Source: Bog-159 sp035308525
Lineage (GTDB): Bacteria; Acidobacteriota; Terriglobia; Bryobacterales; Bryobacteraceae
Length of the DNA: 6,167 nucleotides
NCBI GenBank assembly: GCA_035308525.1
Contig: DATGGM010000093.1
Location: forward strand, 1 to 6,167
Direction: 5' to 3'
The notes under the pieces were generated by a model. The model was not told where the DNA came from, searched no databases, and saw only the letters and a list, made by a program, of their open reading frames with translations. Made by a program: the position numbers and the translations under genes. Shown here piece by piece: positions 1 through 6,167 of the stretch (positions are counted from its first letter, which is position 1; every line of letters begins with the position of its first letter).

Positions 1-1698
1 TGCGGCATGGAGTACGAAAACATCGTGCCGGCCGTCCGCCAGGGCCTGCTCACCGAGAAGGATGTAGACACCGCCCTGCGCCGTCTGCTCACCGCCCGCT
101 TCCGGCTGGGCATGTTCGATCCGCCGGAGATGGTCCGCTGGGCGCGCGTTCCCTACAGCGTCAACGACAGCCCGGAGCACCAGGCGCTGGCGCTTGAAGT
201 CGCCCGCAAATCCATCGTGCTCCTCAAGAACGAAGGCGGCCTGCTGCCCCTCAGCCGCACCGCCAAAACCATCGCCGTCATCGGACCGAATGCCGATTCC
301 GCCGAAGTGATGCTCGGCAATTACAACGGCGAGCCATCCCATCCCGTCACTCCGCTGGCGGGCATCCGGCGCAAGGTGGCGCCCGGCACTAGAGTGCTCT
401 ACGCCCGCGGCTCCGGCCTGGCGGAGGGTATGCCGCTGCTTGAGACCGTCCCGGCCTCCGCGCTCTTCACCACCGATGGCGCCGATCGCCGCAGTGGTCT
501 CCGCGCGGAGTACTTCAACACCGCCGGCTTCAACGGCCGCGTGTACTTCACGCAGGCGTTCGTCTCCGAATCCATGCGGAAAGCCGCCAGGGCGCCGTCG
601 AATCCGCAGCCCCTGTTCACCCGCATCGACCCCCAGATCGATTTCAACTGGTGGGACGGCGCGCCCCGCAAGGACATGGACGACGACAACTTCGGCGTGC
701 GCTGGACCGGCTTCCTCGCGCCCGCGGTAACCGGCAAGTATCAGTTGGGCGCCACCGGCCTGAATGCCTACGAAGTCTATCTGAATGGCAAACAGCTCGT
801 GCAGCGCAACAACGTGCACGAGCGCGGATACGAATATGAGACGGTCGATCTGGAAGCCGGCAAGCTCTATGCCATCCGCGTCGACTTCCACGAAGTCCAC
901 GGCGACGCCGACATCCGCCTGGTCTGGGCGCCCCCGCACACCGGCTATGAAGATGAAGCGCTCAAGATCGCGCGCCAGGCCGACGTCGTCCTCATGTTCC
1001 TGGGCCTGTCGCCGCGCCTCGAAGGCGAGGAGATGAAAGTGCAAGTGGAAGGCTTCCGCGGCGGCGATCGCGTGAAATTGGATATCCCGCGCGTGCAGGA
1101 AGAGCTGCTCCAGCGCGTGTCCGCACTGGGAAAACCGGTGGTGCTGGTGCTGCTCAACGGCAGCGCCGTAGCCGTGAACTGGGCCCGCGATCACGTCCCG
1201 GCTATCGTCGAGCTCTGGTATCCCGGCCAGGCCGGAGGCACCGCGCTGGCCGACGTATTATTCGGCGACTATAACCCCGCCGGGCGCCTGCCTGTGACAT
1301 TCTACAAGTCGGAAGACCAGTTGCCCGCCTTCGATGACTACGACATGAAGGGCCGCACTTATCGTTTCTTCGAAGGCGAGCCGCTCTATCCATTCGGCTA
1401 TGGCCTGAGTTACACGACCTTCAGCTATGCCAACCTACAAGCACCGGATAGTGCCGCCACAGGGCAGCCGCTTACTGTCTCCGTTGACGTGACTAACTCC
1501 GGCAAGCGCGCCGGTGAAGAAGTCGTCCAGTTATATGTCAAGCATCCCGGAGTTGTGCGCGAGTTACAGGGCTTCCAGCGCGTGCCGCTTCGTCCCGGCG
1601 CGCGCAAGACAGTGACATTCGCACTTACCCGCGCCGCCGCCGGCGAGATCGAGCTTAACGTCGGCGGCCTGAAGAAAACTTGCTTACTCCATCGATAG
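1..1698 (+). CDS. GH3 beta-glycosidase (beta-glucosidase/beta-xylosidase type) with PA14 insert, C-terminal part, 5' end outside window
   Basis: This is the last 565 residues of a glycoside hydrolase family 3 enzyme, which removes terminal beta-linked sugars from oligosaccharides. The frame is open to the first base and begins CGMEYENIVP, matching the end of the GH3 barrel, so the ATG at base 7 is internal. Visible residues 1-45 are the barrel end (ALRRLLTARFRLGMFDPP). Residues 60-165 start the C-terminal alpha/beta domain (ARKSIVLLKNEGGLLPL, IAVIGPNA). A PA14 domain is inserted at about 167-312 (GLRAEYF, VRWTGFLAP, YEVYLNG, IRLVWAPP). The C-domain resumes at about 315-475, with LEGEE (340-344) before GGDR (354-357), where the acid/base Glu is expected, and ends in PFGYGLSYTTF. 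A fibronectin III-like domain covers about 488-556. PA14 inserts in GH3 enzymes help shape the sugar pocket. Roughly 300 residues are missing, including the nucleophile Asp, the start and any signal peptide. Whether the substrate is glucoside or xyloside cannot be told. The family call is firm. Confidence 0.95.
   Translation, partial: CGMEYENIVPAVRQGLLTEKDVDTALRRLLTARFRLGMFDPPEMVRWARVPYSVNDSPEHQALALEVARKSIVLLKNEGGLLPLSRTAKTIAVIGPNADSAEVMLGNYNGEPSHPVTPLAGIRRKVAPGTRVLYARGSGLAEGMPLLETVPASALFTTDGADRRSGLRAEYFNTAGFNGRVYFTQAFVSESMRKAARAPSNPQPLFTRIDPQIDFNWWDGAPRKDMDDDNFGVRWTGFLAPAVTGKYQLGATGLNAYEVYLNGKQLVQRNNVHERGYEYETVDLEAGKLYAIRVDFHEVHGDADIRLVWAPPHTGYEDEALKIARQADVVLMFLGLSPRLEGEEMKVQVEGFRGGDRVKLDIPRVQEELLQRVSALGKPVVLVLLNGSAVAVNWARDHVPAIVELWYPGQAGGTALADVLFGDYNPAGRLPVTFYKSEDQLPAFDDYDMKGRTYRFFEGEPLYPFGYGLSYTTFSYANLQAPDSAATGQPLTVSVDVTNSGKRAGEEVVQLYVKHPGVVRELQGFQRVPLRPGARKTVTFALTRAAAGEIELNVGGLKKTCLLHR
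1684..1698. other. Convergent 3' overlap of the GH3 and Tricorn genes
   Basis: The GH3 gene (+) stops with TAG at 1696-1698. The Tricorn gene (-) stops with TAA, read as tta on the + strand at 1684-1686. The genes therefore overlap tail to tail by 15 bases, and the last four residues of the GH3 protein (LLHR) are encoded opposite the last four of the protease (LSME). No intergenic terminator can exist here, so transcripts from either side probably run into the other gene or end inside it. Confidence 0.95.
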
Positions 1699-4600
1699 CT
1701 TCTGGTGGTAGTTCGGATACTCCGGCTTCTTATATTCCGGCAGCGGGTTCTTCTTGAGCGCTTCCATGACTACCTCTACGGCCTTCTCGAGTTGCGGATC
1801 GTGACCCTGCCGCACTAACGCCGGGTCCATGTCCACTTCCACGTCCGGAGCAATTCCGTGGTTTTCCACTTCCCAGTCGCCCTTCAGTCCGAAGATGGCC
1901 ACGCGCGGCGCGGTCACGCCGCCGCCGTCGATCAGTTGCGGGTAATCGTAGATGCCCACCAGTCCGCCCCACGTGCGGTTGCCAACCAGTGGCCCGATTC
2001 CGGCCTTGCGGAAGTACCAGGGCATGGCGTCGCCGCCGGAGCCGGCGAATTCATTCACGATCATGACCTTGGGCCCGTAGATCGCGCCGCTGGGGCTCGC
2101 GAAGTCGTGGCCTTCGCGCGCGGTGATCAGGCTCATCACCGGCCGCCGCAAGTGATCGATGATGTAATCGGCCAAGTCTCCGCCGTGGTTGAAGCGCTCG
2201 TCCAGGATCGCCGCCTGCTTGCCCACCTGCGCGAAGAAGTATCGGTTGAAGTTGGTGTACCCGCCGCCCGCCGTATCGGGTAAGTGGATGTAAGCCACCT
2301 TGCCGCCGGTCATCTGGTCGACCTTGCGCCGGTTCGATTCGATCCAATCCAGATGGCGCAGGCCGAACTCATTGCCTACCGGCACCACGGTCACTTCGCG
2401 CGCGCCCTTGCCGCCCGGATCGGCGCCGGTCTTCAGCACTACCTGCTTGCCCGCGGTCTCCTGGAAGAAGCTGTAGACATCGTCTGTCGCGCGCACATCC
2501 CGCCCGTTGACGGCCAGCAGATAGTCGCCGGCTTTCACATTCACCCCCGGCTGCGTGAGCGGCGCTTGCAGGTCCGGATTCCAGTTCTCGCCGTTGTACA
2601 CCTTCGCGAAGCGATAGCGCCCGTTCTCGATGGAATAGTCCGCGCCCAGCAGACCCACTTTGACCTTAGGCGCTTCCGGCCGGTCTCCCCCTCCGATGAA
2701 CACATGACCCAGCGTGATGTTACCCAGCATCTCGGTGAAGAGATAGTTCATGTCGTCGCGCGTCGAGATGTTATCGACGAAAGGAGCGTAGAACTTCTCG
2801 GCCGCCGCCAGGTCCAGTCCATGCGCATGCGGGTCGTACAGGAAGTCGCGCTCGATGCGCCAGACTTCGTGATACATCTGCTTCCATTCGGCGCGTGGGT
2901 CGACATACACTTCCATGTCGGCCAGCTTCAGCGGCGCCACATCCGGCTTGGGTGGCTCGCCCGCGGACGCGATGCGCCAGTCGTCGCCCTGCTTGTACAG
3001 CATCTTCTCGCCGTTGGCCGAGATGATGTATGCCGTTGCGCCGTCGAGGATCTTATCCGCCTTGCGCTTCTTCAGATCGAACTTCTGAATGGTCAGCGGA
3101 GGCGGGCCGTTGCCGTTGTACACCGCCGGCGCTTCCTGCAGAAACACCTGGCCCTCCTGGCCGGCTGACAAACCCTGATAGTTGCGCGCGGGCATAGGCA
3201 GTGCCAATATACGCTGCGTGATGCCCTCGAAGTCGATCTTTACCGCCGGCGGCCCCTTGGGCTTATCCTTGTCCTTATCCTTGTCTTTATCTTTTTCCGC
3301 CGCCTGATCCCCCGCGGCCGCATCCTTCTTGGCTTCCTCGGCTTTCTCTTCGTCGCTCTCCGGCGCCAGCGGCGAGGTATCATCCTTGGACAGCACCGCC
3401 AGGTAGACGCTACGCGTGCTGGGCCGGTCGATGCTCGACATATCCAGCCAGCCCGCGCCCAGCCCCACATCCGTGCTGGCCGTGAGATACAGGTACTTGC
3501 CGCCCTTGTCCCAATCCGCGTAAAGCGCGTCGCTGAAGCCGTCGGTCACCTGGTTGCTCTTGCCGGATTCCAGGCCGTAGATGTACACCGCGTGCAAGTG
3601 ACTGGGCAACTGCCTCGTATACGCCACCCATTTACTATCGGGCGCCCACGCCGGGTTCAGTGTGTGAAAAGGACTATCGTAGTAGTCCGTGTCGATCTTG
3701 ACGGGCGTGCCCTTATCTATCTCCACATACCACAGGTTGAGTCTCTTATCCGAATAAACGACCTTCTTGCTGTCCGGCGACCACACCGGCGAGTAGAAGT
3801 ATGACGATGGATTCCCCAGGTTGATCTTAGTGACATCTCCCATACCGTTCTGATCGCGGATATGCAGAGCGTACTCGCCCGACTCATCGGAGAACCACGC
3901 GATCCGCTTCCCATCGGGCGACCATGCCGGATCGCGATCCGCGACCGCCGGACTATTCGTCAGGTTGCGTATATCGCCCTTCTCCGCCGGAACAGTGACA
4001 ATCTCGCCGTGGATCTCAAACACCGCGCGCGCGCCCGTGGGCGAGACATTCGCGTTCAGTATGCGCTTGGCCTCCAGCTTCTCGAAGTGCGGCCGCACCT
4101 CGGGAAACTCACCCGGCAGCCGCACGTTCACCGCCTTATCTTGTCTGGACCTTAGATCGAACAAGTGCAGCGAGCCGAACTGTTCGTAGACGATGGCGCC
4201 CGCGCCGGCATCCGCGTACTTGAAATCCAGGCCCTTGTTCTGCACGACCTCCTTGACCTCATGCGTCTCTGTGTCGTAGGAGTAGAGACTCACCGGACCA
4301 TTGCGATCGGAAAGAAAGTAGACATGGTTGGCGACCCACATCGGGTTGAAGTCGTTGGAATTGTCCCTCGGGATCTTCTCGACGTGCGAGTCCGACAGGC
4401 GCGCCAGCCAGACGGCCATGGTCTGGCCGCCGCGATAGCGCTTCCAGGCGGCCTGCCACTGGAACTTGGGAGTGTACGCAATGCGTGAGCCATCCGGAGA
4501 GAATGACCCGGCCGAACCCATGGGCAGCGGCAACTCCGTCGGGAACCCGCCCTCCACCGAAACGGTGAACAGCTTGGGCGGGTCCGTGCTGCTGGTGCGG

Positions 4601-4980
4601 TCGGAAGTGAACAGAATGCTCTTTCCGTCCGGGCTCCACCCCTCCGCATGATCGGCGGCGGGATGATACGTAAGACGCCGCGGCTCGCCCCCGGCCGACG
4701 AAACCACGAAGACGTCCGGGTTGCCATAATAAGTCGCGGTATAGGCGATCCATTTGCCGTCCGGCGAGAAGTACGGATCGAACTTCGAGCCGGCCCCCGC
4801 GGTCAGGCGCTGGGCGTCGCCGCCGTCGCGGCCCACGATCCAGATATCGTTGGCGTAGCCGAACGCGATCTTGTCTCGGCTAACGGTGGGGTGGTGGATC
4901 AGCAGCGGCTTGGAGGCATCTGCCCAGCCCAATGCGGACAGCGCCAACAGGCAAAAGTGAAGTTTCAGCGAGCGGTTCAT
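1684..4980 (-). CDS. Secreted Tricorn-like protease (TolB/WD40-type propellers, PDZ, S41-type catalytic domain)
   Basis: A complete 1098-residue bacterial homologue of archaeal Tricorn, a serine protease that cuts short peptides. Residues 1-22 look like a Sec signal peptide (basic start, LHFCLLALSALGWA core, likely cut near ADA), so it should act in the periplasm or outside. Propeller blades carry repeated SPDG/SPDS-type motifs at 72, 116, 161, 313, 354, 401 and 446. A charged linker (541-577) leads to FEGITQRILALPMPARNY and the rest of the second propeller. The catalytic helical region begins near 697, with GH at 758-759. A PDZ domain spans about 775-852 (GDYLLAVNG at 818-826). The core holds NHGGD (931-935), NEFAGSGGD with Ser981, and VENHGIAPD with Glu1039. 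His759, Ser981 and Glu1039 match Thermoplasma His746, Ser965 and Glu1023 with almost the same spacing (222 and 58 residues against 219 and 58). The tetrad Ser745 is Gly758 here. The ATG is supported by the signal peptide and a good ribosome site. Confidence 0.95.
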   Translation of the reverse strand: MNRSLKLHFCLLALSALGWADASKPLLIHHPTVSRDKIAFGYANDIWIVGRDGGDAQRLTAGAGSKFDPYFSPDGKWIAYTATYYGNPDVFVVSSAGGEPRRLTYHPAADHAEGWSPDGKSILFTSDRTSSTDPPKLFTVSVEGGFPTELPLPMGSAGSFSPDGSRIAYTPKFQWQAAWKRYRGGQTMAVWLARLSDSHVEKIPRDNSNDFNPMWVANHVYFLSDRNGPVSLYSYDTETHEVKEVVQNKGLDFKYADAGAGAIVYEQFGSLHLFDLRSRQDKAVNVRLPGEFPEVRPHFEKLEAKRILNANVSPTGARAVFEIHGEIVTVPAEKGDIRNLTNSPAVADRDPAWSPDGKRIAWFSDESGEYALHIRDQNGMGDVTKINLGNPSSYFYSPVWSPDSKKVVYSDKRLNLWYVEIDKGTPVKIDTDYYDSPFHTLNPAWAPDSKWVAYTRQLPSHLHAVYIYGLESGKSNQVTDGFSDALYADWDKGGKYLYLTASTDVGLGAGWLDMSSIDRPSTRSVYLAVLSKDDTSPLAPESDEEKAEEAKKDAAAGDQAAEKDKDKDKDKDKPKGPPAVKIDFEGITQRILALPMPARNYQGLSAGQEGQVFLQEAPAVYNGNGPPPLTIQKFDLKKRKADKILDGATAYIISANGEKMLYKQGDDWRIASAGEPPKPDVAPLKLADMEVYVDPRAEWKQMYHEVWRIERDFLYDPHAHGLDLAAAEKFYAPFVDNISTRDDMNYLFTEMLGNITLGHVFIGGGDRPEAPKVKVGLLGADYSIENGRYRFAKVYNGENWNPDLQAPLTQPGVNVKAGDYLLAVNGRDVRATDDVYSFFQETAGKQVVLKTGADPGGKGAREVTVVPVGNEFGLRHLDWIESNRRKVDQMTGGKVAYIHLPDTAGGGYTNFNRYFFAQVGKQAAILDERFNHGGDLADYIIDHLRRPVMSLITAREGHDFASPSGAIYGPKVMIVNEFAGSGGDAMPWYFRKAGIGPLVGNRTWGGLVGIYDYPQLIDGGGVTAPRVAIFGLKGDWEVENHGIAPDVEVDMDPALVRQGHDPQLEKAVEVVMEALKKNPLPEYKKPEYPNYHQKLSME
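3252..3360 (-). other. Charged low-complexity linker inside the Tricorn second propeller
   Basis: Residues 541-577 of the Tricorn-like protein are rich in Lys, Glu, Asp and Ala (ESDEEKAEEAKK, later KDKDKDK) and are probably disordered. They interrupt the second propeller between blades. Similar acidic/basic insertions are common at this point in secreted bacterial Tricorn homologues (family knowledge from memory), so this is a solvent-exposed loop and not a domain boundary. Confidence 0.8.
3262..3294 (-). repeat. In-frame Lys-Asp codon repeat (six-base units)
   Basis: Five Lys-Asp pairs followed by Lys (residues 563-573) are encoded by near-identical six-base units. The coding strand reads AAAGAT AAAGAC and then AAGGAT AAGGAC AAGGAT AAG. 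The unit length is a multiple of three, so slippage would change the linker by whole Lys-Asp pairs without breaking the frame. The tract is much more AT-rich than its surroundings. Confidence 0.9.
4977..4980 (-). other. ATGA stop/start overlap of the GH115 and Tricorn genes
   Basis: On the minus strand the GH115 stop TGA (4979-4977) and the Tricorn start ATG (4980-4978) share bases in the sequence ATGA. This four-base overlap is the classic arrangement for translational coupling and indicates one shared transcript. Confidence 0.95.
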
Positions 4981-6167
4981 AAAGTTCCTTTGTGATAGCT
5001 TTCAGGCGGCCCCAGGTAGCTTGGCTTCAGCCCTCCCAGGTCGACGATGATCTTCTGCAGCACAACACCCGGGTCCACCATCCGGAATTTAAGCACATGA
5101 TAGCCGGAGCCCGACAGGGTGTGGGTGGACGGGATATCGCGCACACTGTCTTTGACGGACTCCTCCCAATCGTGTAACGTGTTTCTCTCCAGGGCATCCA
5201 CGATCTGCGGCGGCTGATCGTCGAAAGAAATGGCGTAGCGCAGGCCGCGGCCCGGCACGAAGTTGAGCGTGGGCGCCAGGATCGTGTGCACCGTCGTTGT
5301 GTGAGGATCAAACAGATATATACGATACTCGAGCGCTGGGGTTCCATTTGTCGGATCTACGCTGGCGGCAGTGACCGGCAGGATGGTCATCGACGTTAGA
5401 GTCCGGCCGTAGTCGGCGATCCTGTCCCAGTGCGCTGCCGGCGTGTCGGTCTTCTTTGTGTAGTGCCCCGCTTCGATGGACACGTAGCCATCCGCCTCGA
5501 CGAAGCCTCGCAGCGAATCCCGGTTCAACTCGCGCGGGTTGAACGCGCTGATCTTCACGGCCGTGCCGGCGACCTTTACGAATCCATCCGCCGTGCCCTG
5601 CGGAACCTTTCGCCAATCGAGCGTCACCCACAGGCGCTCGTCCTGTTGGACCGTGCCGTGCGTCTTACTGACGATAATCCATGGAGCGCTGGCTGTGGCT
5701 GAGAAGTCCAGCGGCTGGATGCCGCGATTGAACAGATCGATGTGCCGCCTCGGCTGGTTGAAAGCGTCGAACCGCAGCGCGGCGGGCTCGACTCCCAGGC
5801 TAGCTGCCTGCTTCACCTCGATAGCAGTGACTGCCGGCATGTTGTTGGTGCGCGGCTCCTGCCATCCCGTGTAGCCGATGTGCGTCTGATCCATCATGTG
5901 ATTCCACTTGCCGCCCGCCAGCGTATGGTTATAAGTGGCGGACCAGTCCGCGTCGGCCTGAAACAGCTCGCGCACCCGCGCTGCGTAGGTATTCGCGCTA
6001 GCCCGCCCCTGCCGCGCGTATAACTTATTCTTCGCGGCTGCGATATAAAGCTCGTTGACGATAGCGCAGGCTTTCGTCGGATAGAGAACCAGCTCGAAGA
6101 AAGCGTCGCGAGCGTTGGCCGGGAGCTCCTTGTAAATGGTCTCCGCCCTGGCGGTGATGCCCTTCCA
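4977..6167 (-). CDS. GH115 alpha-glucuronidase, C-terminal part, 5' end outside window
   Basis: The frame stays open from the right edge (base 6167) to the TGA at 4977-4979, giving 396 visible residues. It starts WKGITARAETIYKELPANAR; the GTG at 5975 is internal (visible residue 65). Residues 1-105 match the helical region at the end of the main GH115 catalytic module (FFELVLYPTKACAIVNELY, then GGKWNHMMDQTHIGYTGWQ at about 85-103), a hallmark of the family. Residues about 139-209 look like a beta-sandwich (PWIIVSKTHGTV, LWVTLDWRKVP). Residues about 224-389 fit the GH115 C-terminal domain (EADGYVSIEAGHYTKK, DYGRTLTSM, IIVDLGGLKPSYLGPPES). GH115 enzymes remove glucuronic acid or 4-O-methylglucuronic acid from xylan side chains, and some act on arabinogalactan. 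More than 400 residues, including the proposed active-site region and any export signal, lie outside the window. It is the upstream partner of the Tricorn-like gene. Confidence 0.93.
   Translation of the reverse strand, partial: WKGITARAETIYKELPANARDAFFELVLYPTKACAIVNELYIAAAKNKLYARQGRASANTYAARVRELFQADADWSATYNHTLAGGKWNHMMDQTHIGYTGWQEPRTNNMPAVTAIEVKQAASLGVEPAALRFDAFNQPRRHIDLFNRGIQPLDFSATASAPWIIVSKTHGTVQQDERLWVTLDWRKVPQGTADGFVKVAGTAVKISAFNPRELNRDSLRGFVEADGYVSIEAGHYTKKTDTPAAHWDRIADYGRTLTSMTILPVTAASVDPTNGTPALEYRIYLFDPHTTTVHTILAPTLNFVPGRGLRYAISFDDQPPQIVDALERNTLHDWEESVKDSVRDIPSTHTLSGSGYHVLKFRMVDPGVVLQKIIVDLGGLKPSYLGPPESYHKGTL
4985..4990 (-). promoter_or_regulatory. Ribosome binding site of the Tricorn-like gene
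   Basis: The minus strand reads AAAGGAACTTT directly before the ATG. The AAGGAA core matches the Shine-Dalgarno consensus with about four to five bases of spacing. It lies inside the last codons of the GH115 gene (encoding HKGTL), which supports the ATG at 4980 as the true start and reinitiation by ribosomes finishing GH115. Confidence 0.8.

Noticed and set aside
7..9. ATG near the left edge as a start for the GH3 gene.
   Set aside because: The frame is open upstream to base 1, and the first residues fall in the middle of a conserved GH3 barrel segment, so the true start is outside the window.
1636..1668. GC-rich inverted repeat (GCCGCCG / CGGCGGC) with a 19-base loop near the convergent gene ends, as a possible terminator.
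   Set aside because: It lies within GH3 coding sequence, has a long loop and no T-run on either side, and such GC triplet matches are expected by chance here.
1858..3168. Long + strand open frame opposite the Tricorn gene, broken by one TAA at 2281-2283.
   Set aside because: It lies exactly codon-on-codon opposite the real gene, where stops arise only from TTA, CTA or TCA codons, which are rare in this GC-rich sequence. The translation is His/Arg/Val-rich with no recognisable domain.
4259..4753. 164-codon minus-strand open frame inside the Tricorn gene in another frame.
   Set aside because: It overlaps the well-supported propeller coding sequence, has an Arg/Gly-rich composition typical of a shifted frame, and resembles no family.
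4951..4953. Cys10 of the Tricorn-like signal peptide as a lipoprotein attachment site.
   Set aside because: It lies inside the hydrophobic core, too close to the N-terminus, without the usual small residues before it. A Sec signal peptide cut near residue 20-22 fits better.
5973..5975. GTG as the start of the GH115 gene.
   Set aside because: The same frame continues without a stop to the window edge, and the 64 upstream residues match conserved GH115 sequence.

Overview
The window looks like an ordinary, fully coding chromosomal stretch of a GC-rich, plant-polymer-degrading bacterium. The combination of a PA14-containing GH3 glycosidase, a periplasmic bacterial Tricorn homologue with a Lys/Asp-rich linker, and a GH115 alpha-glucuronidase, with few TTA/CTA/TCA codons, fits Acidobacteriota of the Solibacter/Bryobacter type. 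That assignment is inferred from gene style only; no marker gene is present.

Layout: three genes fill all 6167 bases, with no intergenic space. (1) Bases 1-1698, + strand: the C-terminal 565 residues of a GH3 beta-glycosidase (end of the barrel, GH3 C-domain with an inserted PA14 domain, fibronectin III-like tail). Its start and catalytic nucleophile lie upstream of the window. (2) Bases 1684-4980, - strand: a complete 1098-residue secreted Tricorn-like protease (signal peptide, two beta-propeller regions, PDZ, S41-type catalytic domain). (3) Bases 4977-6167, - strand: the C-terminal 396 residues of a GH115 alpha-glucuronidase whose start lies beyond the right edge.

The two minus-strand genes run GH115 then Tricorn. 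They overlap by 4 bases (ATGA), and a Shine-Dalgarno sequence lies inside the end of the GH115 gene, so they are very probably one operon with coupled translation. The GH3 gene converges on them and its last 15 bases overlap the end of the Tricorn gene. Together the products suggest breakdown of glucuronic-acid-bearing plant polymers: GH115 would remove (methyl)glucuronic acid from xylan or arabinogalactan, GH3 would trim beta-linked sugars, and the Tricorn-like enzyme would process peptides. The peptidase link to the sugar enzymes is inference.

I saw no RNA gene, CRISPR array, mobile element, riboswitch, promoter or convincing terminator. No undescribed system is evident. The points most worth a second look are the glycosidase-protease coupling, the Gly in place of the Tricorn catalytic-tetrad Ser, and the convergent gene overlap.
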